Shown in pieces: positions 17,704-26,649 of a stretch of 61,145 nt of DNA. The stretch's first letter is position 1; each line of letters begins with the position of its first letter. Position numbers and translations under genes: made by a program. The notes under the pieces are model-generated. The model was not told the origin of the DNA, searched no databases, and saw only the letters and a list, made by a program, of their open reading frames with translations. This DNA is from an uncultured Pelagibacteraceae bacterium (GTDB lineage: Bacteria; Pseudomonadota; Alphaproteobacteria; Pelagibacterales; Pelagibacteraceae): assembly GCA_902597175.1 (NCBI GenBank), contig CACJWN010000007.1, forward strand, positions 1-61,145. The letters run 5' to 3'.

Positions 17704-18284
17704 TAAAGATTTCTACTTCCAGGTTTTACAGCTTTAATTGCTGATAAATCGTCTGGTATATCTTTTTCTGAATATGTTGGTATGTCCAGTTTGATTTGAG
17801 AAACGATTTTATTTTTGATGGAAGATTTACCGTTTGATCTATCTATTATACACGCATAACCAACTATAATACCCTTATTGGCTAAAACTAATTTTTCACA
17901 TTCTAAACTTGATTTACCTGTAGTTATAACGTCTTCAATAATAAGAACTTTTTGGTTATTTTTAATAGAAAAATCTCTTCTAAGTTTAAATTCACCATTA
18001 ACTCTTTCTGCAAAAATTGTCTCTTTTTTTAACAGTCTCCCTATTTCAAAACCCACTAAAATACCGCCCATAGCTGGAGAAAGTATTAAATCAAATTCTG
18101 TAAATTCGTCTTGAATTTTTTCTGATAATGATGAGCAAATTTTGCTAGCCAATTCAGGTTTACTCATTAATTGAGCACATTGTATATATTTAGGGCTATG
18201 TAATCCTGAGGATAAAATAAAATGACCTTCTAAAAGAGCATTAGTTTCTCTTAAAATTTTCAAAGATTCTTCTAATGAAAGCAT
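17703..18284 (-). CDS. pyrE: orotate phosphoribosyltransferase
   Basis: Joins orotate with PRPP in pyrimidine synthesis. The PRPP loop VLIIEDVITTGKSSLECEK is intact, and GHFILSSGLHSPKYIQCAQLM matches the N-terminus. The start at 18284 lies 44 bases inside the rsh coding sequence; a later start would cut the conserved N-terminal helix, so the long overlap seems real. 193 residues is the short alphaproteobacterial form. pyrB and a pyrC-like gene are near 37 kb. Confidence 0.95.
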   Translation of the reverse strand: MLSLEESLKILRETNALLEGHFILSSGLHSPKYIQCAQLMSKPELASKICSSLSEKIQDEFTEFDLILSPAMGGILVGFEIGRLLKKETIFAERVNGEFKLRRDFSIKNNQKVLIIEDVITTGKSSLECEKLVLANKGIIVGYACIIDRSNGKSSIKNKIVSQIKLDIPTYSEKDIPDDLSAIKAVKPGSRNL

Positions 18285-19989
18285 TTTTTCTCTGTTTGTG
18301 TCGAATTATTTTAAATTTTAAATCACTTTGTTTTATTTGACTTATCAAGTTTGTAAAATTTTTCAAATCTTTAATCTGTAAATCAAATGAAAAAGTTAAA
18401 TAATCGCTCTTTCTTTTCAACATCTCAATATTTATAATATTACCCTTATTAAGTCCAATTAATGAACTGATATGGCCTAGTGCACCCGGTTTATGTGGTA
18501 AATCAACTTCTATAGTACTAGAATAATTTTTTTCTGTTCCACTTGTATTTTCAGTAGACTTGTCTTGCCAATATCTTCTTATGGCAGATCGAGCTTTTCC
18601 TGTTTTTGAAGATGTAAGCCAATGTAAAGAAGGAGATGCATTTTTTGATGTTACAATTTCCACCATATCTCCATTTTTTAAAAGTGATTGCAACGTAGCT
18701 GGGGTACCATTAATATTACACCCAATTGCACTATTTCCTATTTTGGTATGAACTGCATATGCAAAATCAACTGGTGATGCTTGCCGAGGTAATTTTATAA
18801 CTGCTCCTTTTGGTGTAAAACAAAAAACATTTTCTTGGAACATTTGAAGTTTTGTAAATTCATAGTAATGCTCTGGGCTAGTTCCAGCTTCAATAATTTC
18901 AACTAAATCTCTTAACCAATCATATTCTTTCCAGGATAATTCTGAAAATTTTTCAGAAGATTTATATTTCCAATGTGAAGCAATACCTCTTTGTGCAAAT
19001 TCGTTCATTTCATTGGTTCTTATTTGTATTTCTATTCTATTTTTTCTTGGACCTATTACAGCTGTATGAATTGATTTATAATTATTAATTTTTGGTGTTG
19101 AAATATAATCTTTAAACTTTCCGGGTATTGTAGAAAATTTACTATGGAAAATTCCTAAAGTTTTATAACAATCTTCGATACTCTTAACTATCACTCTAAA
19201 TCCAATTATGTCAGAGAGTTGTTCTAAAGAGACTTTTTTATTTTGCATTTTTCGCCAGATAGAAAAAGGAGTTTTTTCTCTGCCGACTATAGTTGCAGTT
19301 ATTCCATTTTCTTTCAAAAGACTAATTAATTCCTGAGAAATTGATTTGAAAGTATCTTCTTTATTGTTTTTAATAAAATTCAATCTTTCTAAAATTAAAT
19401 CTCTTGCTGGTTTATTTAATACAGAGAATGATAAATCTTCCAATTCGTCTCTTATCCTATTCATTCCCATTCTATCGGCTAGTGGTGCATATATTTCCAT
19501 CGTTTCTTTAGCTTTTCTTATAATTTTTTCTTCATCTTTAACAAATTGAATTGTTCTCATATTATGTAATCTGTCTGCAAGTTTAACCAATAAAACTCTA
19601 ATATCTTTAGATGTGGCTAGAATTAATTTCCTAAAATTTTCTGCCTTTGAGACACTCGAAGCTTTATCTTCTAGTGCGGATATTTTTGTTACACCCTCTA
19701 CTAAATTTGCAACTTCTTCGCCAAATTCTTTTTTTACAGTTTCATATGTTACTTTTGTGTCCTCAATTGTGTCATGTAATAATCCAGTTGTGATGGTAGC
19801 GCTATCTAATTTCAATTCAGTTAATATTTTAGCAACAGCTACAGGATGAATTATATAGGGAACCCCTTCTTCTCTTTTTTGATTATGATGAGCTTCTAGG
19901 GCAAAATTATATGCTTTATTTAAAGACTCGGAATTTAAAAATCTATTATAGGATTTTATTTGATCAATTAATTCATTGTTATTAATCAT
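18241..19989 (-). CDS. RelA/SpoT homologue (Rsh), shortened C-terminus
   Basis: Single (p)ppGpp synthetase/hydrolase candidate. Residues 25-180 are the HD hydrolase (IIHPVAVAKIL, LLHDTIEDT, RLHNMRT, all intact). The synthetase follows (IGFRVIV, GKFKDYISTPKINNYKSIHT, RIEIQIRT), then a TGS domain near 390-450. The chain is 582 residues against about 700-740 for full-length Rsh: after the TGS exit (SSKTGKARSAIRRYWQDK) it jumps straight to the terminal ACT domain (IEVDLPHKPGALGHISSLIG). The helical and zinc-finger regions between TGS and ACT are missing. rpoZ, the usual neighbour, is absent. Confidence 0.94.
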   Translation of the reverse strand: MINNNELIDQIKSYNRFLNSESLNKAYNFALEAHHNQKREEGVPYIIHPVAVAKILTELKLDSATITTGLLHDTIEDTKVTYETVKKEFGEEVANLVEGVTKISALEDKASSVSKAENFRKLILATSKDIRVLLVKLADRLHNMRTIQFVKDEEKIIRKAKETMEIYAPLADRMGMNRIRDELEDLSFSVLNKPARDLILERLNFIKNNKEDTFKSISQELISLLKENGITATIVGREKTPFSIWRKMQNKKVSLEQLSDIIGFRVIVKSIEDCYKTLGIFHSKFSTIPGKFKDYISTPKINNYKSIHTAVIGPRKNRIEIQIRTNEMNEFAQRGIASHWKYKSSEKFSELSWKEYDWLRDLVEIIEAGTSPEHYYEFTKLQMFQENVFCFTPKGAVIKLPRQASPVDFAYAVHTKIGNSAIGCNINGTPATLQSLLKNGDMVEIVTSKNASPSLHWLTSSKTGKARSAIRRYWQDKSTENTSGTEKNYSSTIEVDLPHKPGALGHISSLIGLNKGNIINIEMLKRKSDYLTFSFDLQIKDLKNFTNLISQIKQSDLKFKIIRHKQRKNAFIRRIFENFKRN

Positions 19990-20507
19990 AATTTGACATT
20001 AACATTTTTCTGCAACCTTGTAATCTCAATCCTAGATTTTTGACTAAGATTATTTATTAGAAATCGGGCATTTTTCTTAAGAATTGGATGTGACCAATTA
20101 GGATCAATTTGTAGAATGGGGTATAAAACAAAATTTCTTAAATGAGATCTTGGGTGAGGTAAAATTAGATCCTTTGAATTTTTATTTCTTATTTTTCCAT
20201 TAAAATCAATTATATCTATATCAATAATTCTTGCTTCATTTTTTTTAGTTTTTTTTCTTCCAATTTTTTTTTCAATTAAATTAATTTTCTTTAAAAGGTC
20301 GAAATGATTTTCACTATAATTTGCTAATATCCCAATGTTTAAAAATTTAGGTAATTTTCTATTTGGATAAGAAGGTGTTTCATAAAAATTAGAAATTTTA
20401 GAAATCTTTAATTTTGACTCAATTAAAAGGTTTATTGCTATGGCAATATTATCATATCTTGATCCAAAAAATGAACTTAGGTTAGAACCAATGTTGAGGT
20501 GTATCAT
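19986..20507 (-). CDS. folK: 2-amino-4-hydroxy-6-hydroxymethyldihydropteridine pyrophosphokinase
   Basis: Pyrophosphorylates the pterin for folate synthesis. The 173 residues show [20 protein letters not shown] (N-terminal GSN), [29 protein letters not shown] with the family R...RxxDIDI metal motif, and [18 protein letters not shown]. Clear HPPK. Its start overlaps the smpB stop and its stop overlaps the rsh start, so it occupies the place where rpoZ is often found. Confidence 0.93.
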   Translation of the reverse strand: MIHLNIGSNLSSFFGSRYDNIAIAINLLIESKLKISKISNFYETPSYPNRKLPKFLNIGILANYSENHFDLLKKINLIEKKIGRKKTKKNEARIIDIDIIDFNGKIRNKNSKDLILPHPRSHLRNFVLYPILQIDPNWSHPILKKNARFLINNLSQKSRIEITRLQKNVNVKL

Positions 20508-20977
20508 TTATTATTTTTGCTAAGTAATCTTGCTTTCTCACGATTCCAATCTCTTGTTTTTTTAACCTGTCTTTTATCATAAAGCTTTTTTCCTTTTGCT
20601 ACTGCTATTTCTATTTTTACTTTCCCTTTAAAGAAATACATCTTAGTCGGAATAATAGTTAAACCTTCCTGATTTATTCTTCCAATCAATTTATTAATTT
20701 CTCGCCTTTTTAAAAGAAGTTTTCTTTCACCTTTAGGATTATGGTTGTTATAGGATGATTGTCTGTAAAGCGGGATATGAGAATTAATTAAAAATAATTC
20801 ACCGTTGTTATCTATAGCGTATGAGTCTGCAATGCTTCCCTTGCCCTCTCTTAGCGATTTGACTTCTGATCCTTTTAACGCAATACCTGCCTCTAAAGTT
20901 TCTAAAAAAAAATAATTAAAACTAGCTTTTCTATTCAAACAAATTATTTTTCTTCCAGGCACTATATTTTGTTTCAT
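20504..20977 (-). CDS. smpB: SsrA-binding protein SmpB
   Basis: tmRNA partner in rescue of stalled ribosomes. Motifs: [62 protein letters not shown] and the basic tail with [22 protein letters not shown]. 157 residues, normal. The ATG overlaps the dapA stop by one base. The ssrA gene itself is not in this window. Confidence 0.96.
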   Translation of the reverse strand: MKQNIVPGRKIICLNRKASFNYFFLETLEAGIALKGSEVKSLREGKGSIADSYAIDNNGELFLINSHIPLYRQSSYNNHNPKGERKLLLKRREINKLIGRINQEGLTIIPTKMYFFKGKVKIEIAVAKGKKLYDKRQVKKTRDWNREKARLLSKNNK

Positions 20978-21846
20978 TAAAGTAATTTAGCTACTTTAAG
21001 TGCTTCTGAAACTTTCTTTTTCGTTTCTTCTCTAATTTCAACTAATGGTAATCTTACAGATGGATTGCACATACCCAATAATGATGCTGCATATTTTACC
21101 GGTGATGGATTGCTTTCAATAAATAACGCTGAATGTAAAGGCTGTAAGACCTTATCTAAAGACTCTGCTGCTTCATTTTTTTGCTCACAAGCTTTTTGAA
21201 AATCAGAAGAAATTTTTGCTGCTATATTTGCTGTGACTCCAATAGCCCCCACTCCGCCTCTTTTGTTAAACTCAAGAGCATTATCGTCATTTCCAGTAAG
21301 CTGAATAAAATCTTTTCCCATTGCTTTTAATTGCTGATCTACTCTATTTAAGTCACCAGTTGCATCTTTTACACCGGCTATATTTTTTAATTCATATAGT
21401 TTGCTCATGGTTTCAACTGACATATCTATTACTGATCTTGACGGTATGTTATAAATTATAATTGGTATTCCAACGCTATCGTTTATCTTTTTATAATGTT
21501 GGTACAATCCCTCTTGAGTTGGTTTGTTGTAATATGGTGTAACAACTAATAATGCATCTGAACCAGCTTTCTCTGCGTATTGGGATAGTTCAACAGCCTC
21601 ATCCGTCGAATTAGATCCTGTACCTGCTATAACTGGTATTTTTCCATTACATTCTTTGACTGCTATCTCAATAATTTTTTTGTGTTCACTATGAGATAAA
21701 GTGGGAGATTCTCCGGTAGTACCTCCAGGGACTATTCCATTGGTGTCATTTTTTAAGTGATAATCGATTAATCTTCTATATGTATTTTCATCAAGATTAT
21801 CATCTTTAAATGGGGTTATTAATGCAACAATTGATCCTTTAAGCAT
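20977..21846 (-). CDS. dapA: 4-hydroxy-tetrahydrodipicolinate synthase
   Basis: First committed step to diaminopimelate and lysine. The 289-residue barrel has [15 protein letters not shown] (41-55, pyruvate-binding Thr pair), the catalytic Tyr in IYNIPSRS (Tyr132), and the Schiff-base Lys in GVKDATGD (Lys160). Probably the first gene of the dapA-smpB-folK-rsh-pyrE-pdxJ-acpS-lepB-rnc-recO run. It shares a 31-base divergent spacer with slt. Confidence 0.96.
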   Translation of the reverse strand: MLKGSIVALITPFKDDNLDENTYRRLIDYHLKNDTNGIVPGGTTGESPTLSHSEHKKIIEIAVKECNGKIPVIAGTGSNSTDEAVELSQYAEKAGSDALLVVTPYYNKPTQEGLYQHYKKINDSVGIPIIIYNIPSRSVIDMSVETMSKLYELKNIAGVKDATGDLNRVDQQLKAMGKDFIQLTGNDDNALEFNKRGGVGAIGVTANIAAKISSDFQKACEQKNEAAESLDKVLQPLHSALFIESNPSPVKYAASLLGMCNPSVRLPLVEIREETKKKVSEALKVAKLL

Positions 21847-21877
21847 AAAACAATATAAGGTAGATATCCTTAAACTT

Positions 21878-24130
21878 ATGCTTAATAGATTAATTAGTCT
21901 AGTATTTTTATTATCATTTTTGAAAATTAGTATCGTTTATTCTGAGACAGATTTCCTATTACCGCAAAAAAAACCTTCAATTTTTAAAAAATCCGAAAAA
22001 CAGATTCAAGAAAGTATTAATAAAAATCTACCTGTGCCAAAGCCATTATTAGAAAAAAAAGGTGAGACTAAACCAGCCGTAGCTGAACAAAAAAAAGAGC
22101 TGGCTAAAAAAAAAGAAATAACAGAAGTTAAAGAAAAAGTAAAAACTCAATTATCATCTACATTTGTTTACCCTAGAAAAAAACCAATTACATATAAAAT
22201 TTCATCAAAGGAAGTAAAAAGTTCAAAAGTTCTCAATAAAAAAGATTTTGATAGAGCAAAAGAAACAATTGATTTTATTAAACAAAAAAAATGGAATAGT
22301 GCTTTAAAAAGTGCCCAAAAGGTTAAAGATAGTGAGTTCAGAAAATTAATTACTTGGATGCATCTTAAAACTACTAGAAATGGAGCATCATTTAGTGAAT
22401 ATAAAAAATTTATAGAACAAAATGATTATTATCCAAGAATTAACAGAATAAGATATTTAGCAGAAGAAAAAATTTATTTAAGAAATAATTCACCAACATC
22501 AATAATTAATTGGTTCGAAAAATATCCTCCCTTAGGTGGTTTAGGTAAAATTAAATTAGCTGAGGCCTATTTAGAACAAGGAAAGCTAGAAAAGGTCAAA
22601 GAATTAATTAAAGAAGGATGGATCACTGCTGAGATAAGAAAAAATGATTTGGGTTATTATAGAGCTAAATTTAAAAAATTTATCTCATCAGATGATCATG
22701 TAAAAAGAGCTGATTATTTAGCATGGGAAAGGAAATATTGGGATCTGAAAAGAATGCTTAAATATTTGCCTACAGATCAAAGGGCTCTTTATAATGCTAG
22801 GCAAATTTTAATGAGTAACTCTTACGGTGTGGACAATGCAATAGCAAAGGTGCCTCAATATTTAAAAAAAGATCCTGGTCTAGAATTTGATAGATTAAGA
22901 TGGAGAAATCGAAGAGGACGATTAGAAGGTTCTTTGGAAATTTTATATCAAAACGCAAATAAAACTGAGTCTCAAATGGTAAGGCCAGATAAGTGGTGGG
23001 AACAGAGAGAAAGTGTGACTAGAAGTTTAATTTACAAAAAAAGATACAAGACAGCGTATAAGGTTGCAAGTGAACATTCATTATCATCTGGTCCATCTTT
23101 TGCTGAAGCTGAATGGCTATCTGGTTGGATAGCTCTAACATTTTTAAAATCACCTGAGTATGCAATTAGTCATTTTCAAAACTTTTATAACAATGTTGGA
23201 TATCCGATAAGCTTAGCTAGAGGAGCATATTGGTTAGGAGAGTCATACGAAAAATTAAATGAAAAGGAAACTGCTAAAAAATTTTTTTCAGAAGCAGCAA
23301 AATTTCCAATGACTTATTATGGACAACTCGCTTTCAATAAGGTTAATCCTGGTGGGAATTTTGAATTAAGAGACGAAAGTAATTTTGATAAGGATTATGA
23401 AAAAGAGTTTAAAAAAAATAAACTTATTAAACATGTAATTCTGTTACATGAACTTGATGCAAGCCAATATGCTAAAGATATTCTTAAACATTTGGCTGAA
23501 CTTAATATTGAAAAAGGTAGTGAAGTATTAGCAGCAGAGTTATCTACATCTGTTGAAAGATACGATTTTGCAATTCAAATATCAAAGAAAGCATCCTATG
23601 AAAAAAGATTTTTGAATAAATATAATTATCCGGTGATTGCTACTCCAAAAATTGTAAATAATAAACAGATGCCTAAACAAGAAATTATTCTTGCAATAAT
23701 TAGACAAGAAAGTGAATTTGACAGAAAAGCTAATAGTTGGGCTGGAGCTAGAGGAATGATGCAATTAATGAAGTATACTGCTAAGATTGTAGCTAAACAA
23801 GCAAAACTACCCTACAGTATAAGTAGATTAACTGCAGATCCAGAATACAACATTAAACTTGGCTCTTATTATTTTAATGGATTGCTTAATGATTATAATG
23901 GTGTTTTCCCATTTGCTATTGCTGCGTACAACGCGGGACCAAATAGAGTTAAAACTTGGAGAAGAGTGAACGGAGACCCATCTAAAGGTCAAATTACCTA
24001 TATTAACTGGATTGAACAAATTAGATTTGAAGAAACTAGAAATTATGTTCAACGAGTTCTAGAAAACATTAATGTTTACAAATATATTTTAAGAAAAGAG
24101 CCGGTTCAAATAGACAGCTATTTTAACTAA
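21878..24130 (+). CDS. slt: soluble lytic murein transglycosylase, Slt70 type
   Basis: Periplasmic enzyme that cleaves glycan strands to 1,6-anhydromuropeptides. A signal peptide (about 1-22) is followed by a low-complexity Lys/Pro/Glu region with a repeated LP.KKP / PRKKP motif (about 25-110), then a long helical superhelix, then the SLT domain from about 600: AIIRQESEFD with catalytic Glu611, GARGMMQLM, and the NAGPNRV motif. 750 residues is longer than E. coli Slt70 because of the linker. Its stop is one base from the encoded CCA end of tRNA-Ser on the other strand. Confidence 0.93.
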   Translation: MLNRLISLVFLLSFLKISIVYSETDFLLPQKKPSIFKKSEKQIQESINKNLPVPKPLLEKKGETKPAVAEQKKELAKKKEITEVKEKVKTQLSSTFVYPRKKPITYKISSKEVKSSKVLNKKDFDRAKETIDFIKQKKWNSALKSAQKVKDSEFRKLITWMHLKTTRNGASFSEYKKFIEQNDYYPRINRIRYLAEEKIYLRNNSPTSIINWFEKYPPLGGLGKIKLAEAYLEQGKLEKVKELIKEGWITAEIRKNDLGYYRAKFKKFISSDDHVKRADYLAWERKYWDLKRMLKYLPTDQRALYNARQILMSNSYGVDNAIAKVPQYLKKDPGLEFDRLRWRNRRGRLEGSLEILYQNANKTESQMVRPDKWWEQRESVTRSLIYKKRYKTAYKVASEHSLSSGPSFAEAEWLSGWIALTFLKSPEYAISHFQNFYNNVGYPISLARGAYWLGESYEKLNEKETAKKFFSEAAKFPMTYYGQLAFNKVNPGGNFELRDESNFDKDYEKEFKKNKLIKHVILLHELDASQYAKDILKHLAELNIEKGSEVLAAELSTSVERYDFAIQISKKASYEKRFLNKYNYPVIATPKIVNNKQMPKQEIILAIIRQESEFDRKANSWAGARGMMQLMKYTAKIVAKQAKLPYSISRLTADPEYNIKLGSYYFNGLLNDYNGVFPFAIAAYNAGPNRVKTWRRVNGDPSKGQITYINWIEQIRFEETRNYVQRVLENINVYKYILRKEPVQIDSYFN

Positions 24131-24131
24131 A

Positions 24132-24226
24132 TGGCGGTGAGAGAGGGATTCGAACCCTCGGTAGCATAGTTAAATACTACGGAAGTTTAGCAAACTCCTG
24201 GTTTAAACCAACTCACCCATCTCACC
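24132..24226 (-). tRNA. tRNA-Ser (anticodon GCU)
   Basis: The minus strand folds as a class II tRNA: acceptor stem GGTGAGA paired with TCTCACC, anticodon stem-loop GGAGT-TTGCTAA-ACTTC with anticodon GCT, a long variable arm typical of serine, and a T arm with GGTTCGAATCC. The 3' CCA is encoded. It reads AGC and AGU codons. It is divergent from the rarD-like gene (55-base spacer) and lies tail to tail with slt. Confidence 0.95.
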
Positions 24227-24281
24227 ATAAGCTTTACGTATCTTTATAAAGAAAATTAACTTATATTGCACCAAATTTGTA

Positions 24282-25154
24282 ATGCAACAAAAACAATTAT
24301 CAGGAATTTTTTATGCAGCTTTTGCATCTCTTTGGTGGGGTGTTGTGGGGACGATTTTTTTCAAATTTGTATCTTTTGCATCATTTATTGAACTAACTGT
24401 TCACAGAACTATTTGGACAGCAGTTCTATTAATTCTAACAACGAGTTTTTATAAAAAATGGCCAGAATTTAATAAAATTTTCAAAAAGAGAAAAAATCAA
24501 TTATTGCTCTTTTTGTCAGGTTTGTTGGTAAGTATAAATTGGGGCACCTGGCTTTATGCCGTCAGTGTAAATAGATTATTAGACTCAAGTTTAGGATATT
24601 ATATCTATCCAATAATAAGTGTCTTTTTAGGAAGAGTTTTTTTGAGAGAAAAACTTAATAGAAATCAGTTTATTGCTGTAATACTAGTTGTAATTTCCTT
24701 ATTTTACTTTTTACTAAAGTTAGGTGAATTACCTTGGATTGGTTTAACAGTTGCAATAACTTTTAGTATTTATGGATTAATAAGAAAAAAAATTAAAGTA
24801 TCATCAGATATAGGACTATTAATTGAAACTTTGTTAATTTCTCCAATTGCAATCGCATTATTTATTTATCTAATAAATTTAAACTTAAATGTTTTTTCAT
24901 ATAAAGAACCTCTTTTATCTTTTTATTTATTTTGGTCTGGCTTTATGACTTTAGTCCCTCTTTTTTTGTATACCTTAGGATTTAAAATTATTGGTATCGG
25001 TCCAGCAAGTATGATTTTATTTTTAACTCCAACATCTCAATTTATTTTGGGAATAACTTATTTTGATGAGATTCTAACTTTGGAAAAGTTTTTTGGTTTC
25101 GTAATAATTTGGATAGCTGTAGCTATTTATCTTAACGAATTACGTAAAGAGTAA
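24282..25154 (+). CDS. rarD: RarD-like EamA-family permease
   Basis: A 290-residue membrane protein of ten predicted helices, i.e. two EamA repeats. The N-terminal ASLWWGVVGTIFFKFVSFASFIELTVHRTIW and SINWGTWLYAVSVNRLLDSSLGYYIYP resemble the RarD group (family SYG.fPly.k.l....ElL.hRi.WS and N...yiwaVn.....e.SLGYFinPL). The substrate of RarD-type proteins is not established. The 3' end overlaps thiV by 28 bases on the opposite strand. Confidence 0.85.
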   Translation: MQQKQLSGIFYAAFASLWWGVVGTIFFKFVSFASFIELTVHRTIWTAVLLILTTSFYKKWPEFNKIFKKRKNQLLLFLSGLLVSINWGTWLYAVSVNRLLDSSLGYYIYPIISVFLGRVFLREKLNRNQFIAVILVVISLFYFLLKLGELPWIGLTVAITFSIYGLIRKKIKVSSDIGLLIETLLISPIAIALFIYLINLNLNVFSYKEPLLSFYLFWSGFMTLVPLFLYTLGFKIIGIGPASMILFLTPTSQFILGITYFDEILTLEKFFGFVIIWIAVAIYLNELRKE

Positions 25155-26578
25155 GTCGTAATTATTATAAATGGTACAATTAAAGCTAAAATAAATGAGA
25201 TAAATAGAAGGTTTGATAAGATAATCGGACTAAAATTTTCTACAGACATAATATTTCCCACTAATAAACTTGATTGGAAATTCTGACTTGGGAAAAATAA
25301 TAATCCTGAGCTTAATCCTAAAATTATTGATATTAAAGATAATCTTGTATTAATTTTTTTTTTAAAAAAACCATAGAATACGGTAACAACAGCTGCACAA
25401 CAAAGGAGATCAGCAAATAAAAATAAATATAAGATACTATAACCTTTAGAAGCAAAAACAAAAACAATCACACATAGTAATAAAATTAATTTATTACTTT
25501 TATTTTTTATTTCTCTACCACTTAAAAATTTATTAATTTCTTTTCCATCAATTATTATAAGACTTGAAATAGCATTAATTAACGTATCGATCGTGCTTAA
25601 TGTTAAAGCTAAGGCTAAAACTAAAATAGAAACTATTATAAAAACATTATCATTTAATAACATCAATTTAAAAAAAGCTAAATCAGCTATTATTTTAGGG
25701 TCGATAGAAAATGATATAAGACCTGTGTAGCCCATCCATAAAACAATCAAAAAAGAAATAATTGATGAATAAATTAAACTTTTTTTTAAAATAAGGTTGT
25801 TTTTTGCGGCGAATACACGTTGCCAATTACCCTGATGAAATAAATTTGTTGCTGCTACAGCAATAAAAAATGTCAGTCCAGCAGTGTAATTTGGGATATA
25901 ATTTTTACTTACAAGTTTTGTAGAATTTTTTTTGATTAATTCATAACTATTTATTTCTAAGTTTCCTAAAATTAAAAATATAGAAAATAATATTATTACT
26001 AAGACTATTAGAAATTGATATTTATCTGTAATAATTGAAAGCTTAAATCCGCCTCTCAATATATATAAAAGACACATGATTAAAGTTAGTCCAGATGTTA
26101 TCCATAAAGGTGTTTTTGAGATTAAATTTAATAAAAAAGCTATTGCTGTTACTTCGGCTATTAAGAAAATTGTTAAATAAAATAAAATTAAAATTAGTAT
26201 TATCTTTAAAATCCCAGTCCCAAATTTTCTTTTTACAAACTCAGTTAAAGACATTCCATTAGGAAATTCTCTCCTTATTTTTGGACCAAAATTTAATAAA
26301 AATAACATAGGTGCAGCCGTACCTAACGCATATCCAATTACTGCACCTATTCCTCCCCAGGTAGCTGCTGAAGCTGGTCCAAATAATATCCAAGCTCCCA
26401 AAGCAGATGCTGATAAACTCGTTGTTAATGAAAAAATACTTTCATTTCTGTCACCGATTATGTAGCTTTTGTTATCTGAAACTTTTTTTAAATTTATATA
26501 ACCTAAAGCGATAAAAAAAGCTCCTACCCCTAGAGTAATAATTAATGTTGTTTGTGTTGATAGGTATATATCTTTCAT
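25127..26578 (-). CDS. thiV: ThiV-like sodium:solute symporter under TPP riboswitch control
   Basis: SSS-family transporter of 483 residues and about 13 membrane helices (residues 9-30, 51-70, 75-95 and on). SSS features seen are SLTTSLSASALGAWILFGPAS in helix 2 and GNWQRVFAAKN in the central loop. A TPP riboswitch ends a few bases before the ATG, so the gene responds to thiamin pyrophosphate. SAR11 ThiV has been proposed to import the pyrimidine precursor HMP, which these cells need; I carry that assignment over by context and family. GAGGGA before the ATG acts as ribosome binding site. Confidence 0.86.
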   Translation of the reverse strand: MKDIYLSTQTTLIITLGVGAFFIALGYINLKKVSDNKSYIIGDRNESIFSLTTSLSASALGAWILFGPASAATWGGIGAVIGYALGTAAPMLFLLNFGPKIRREFPNGMSLTEFVKRKFGTGILKIILILILFYLTIFLIAEVTAIAFLLNLISKTPLWITSGLTLIMCLLYILRGGFKLSIITDKYQFLIVLVIILFSIFLILGNLEINSYELIKKNSTKLVSKNYIPNYTAGLTFFIAVAATNLFHQGNWQRVFAAKNNLILKKSLIYSSIISFLIVLWMGYTGLISFSIDPKIIADLAFFKLMLLNDNVFIIVSILVLALALTLSTIDTLINAISSLIIIDGKEINKFLSGREIKNKSNKLILLLCVIVFVFASKGYSILYLFLFADLLCCAAVVTVFYGFFKKKINTRLSLISIILGLSSGLLFFPSQNFQSSLLVGNIMSVENFSPIILSNLLFISFILALIVPFIIITTYSLRNSLR

Positions 26579-26645
26579 TTATCCCTCACTGAATTACCGG
26601 TCAGGTTCTTTGGGTATGATCTCAGTCTTTATGACACCCCTTATA
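26579..26645 (-). promoter_or_regulatory. TPP riboswitch (THI box)
   Basis: Read on the minus strand, the 71-base space between the umuC stop and the thiV ATG contains the consensus THI-box parts in order: GGGGTGTC, ACTGAGA, ACCC, GAACCTGA, CCGGTAATTCAG and GAGGGA. The final GAGGGA is also the Shine-Dalgarno sequence, 5-6 bases from the ATG, so ligand binding likely blocks ribosome access. There is no room for a separate intrinsic terminator. The optional P3a arm is missing, a compact form. Confidence 0.92.
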
Positions 26646-26649
26646 CAAA

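Noticed and set aside
21970-22200. Low-complexity Lys/Pro region of Slt as a separate gene or frameshift
   Set aside because: The frame is continuous from the signal peptide to the SLT domain; a disordered linker explains it.
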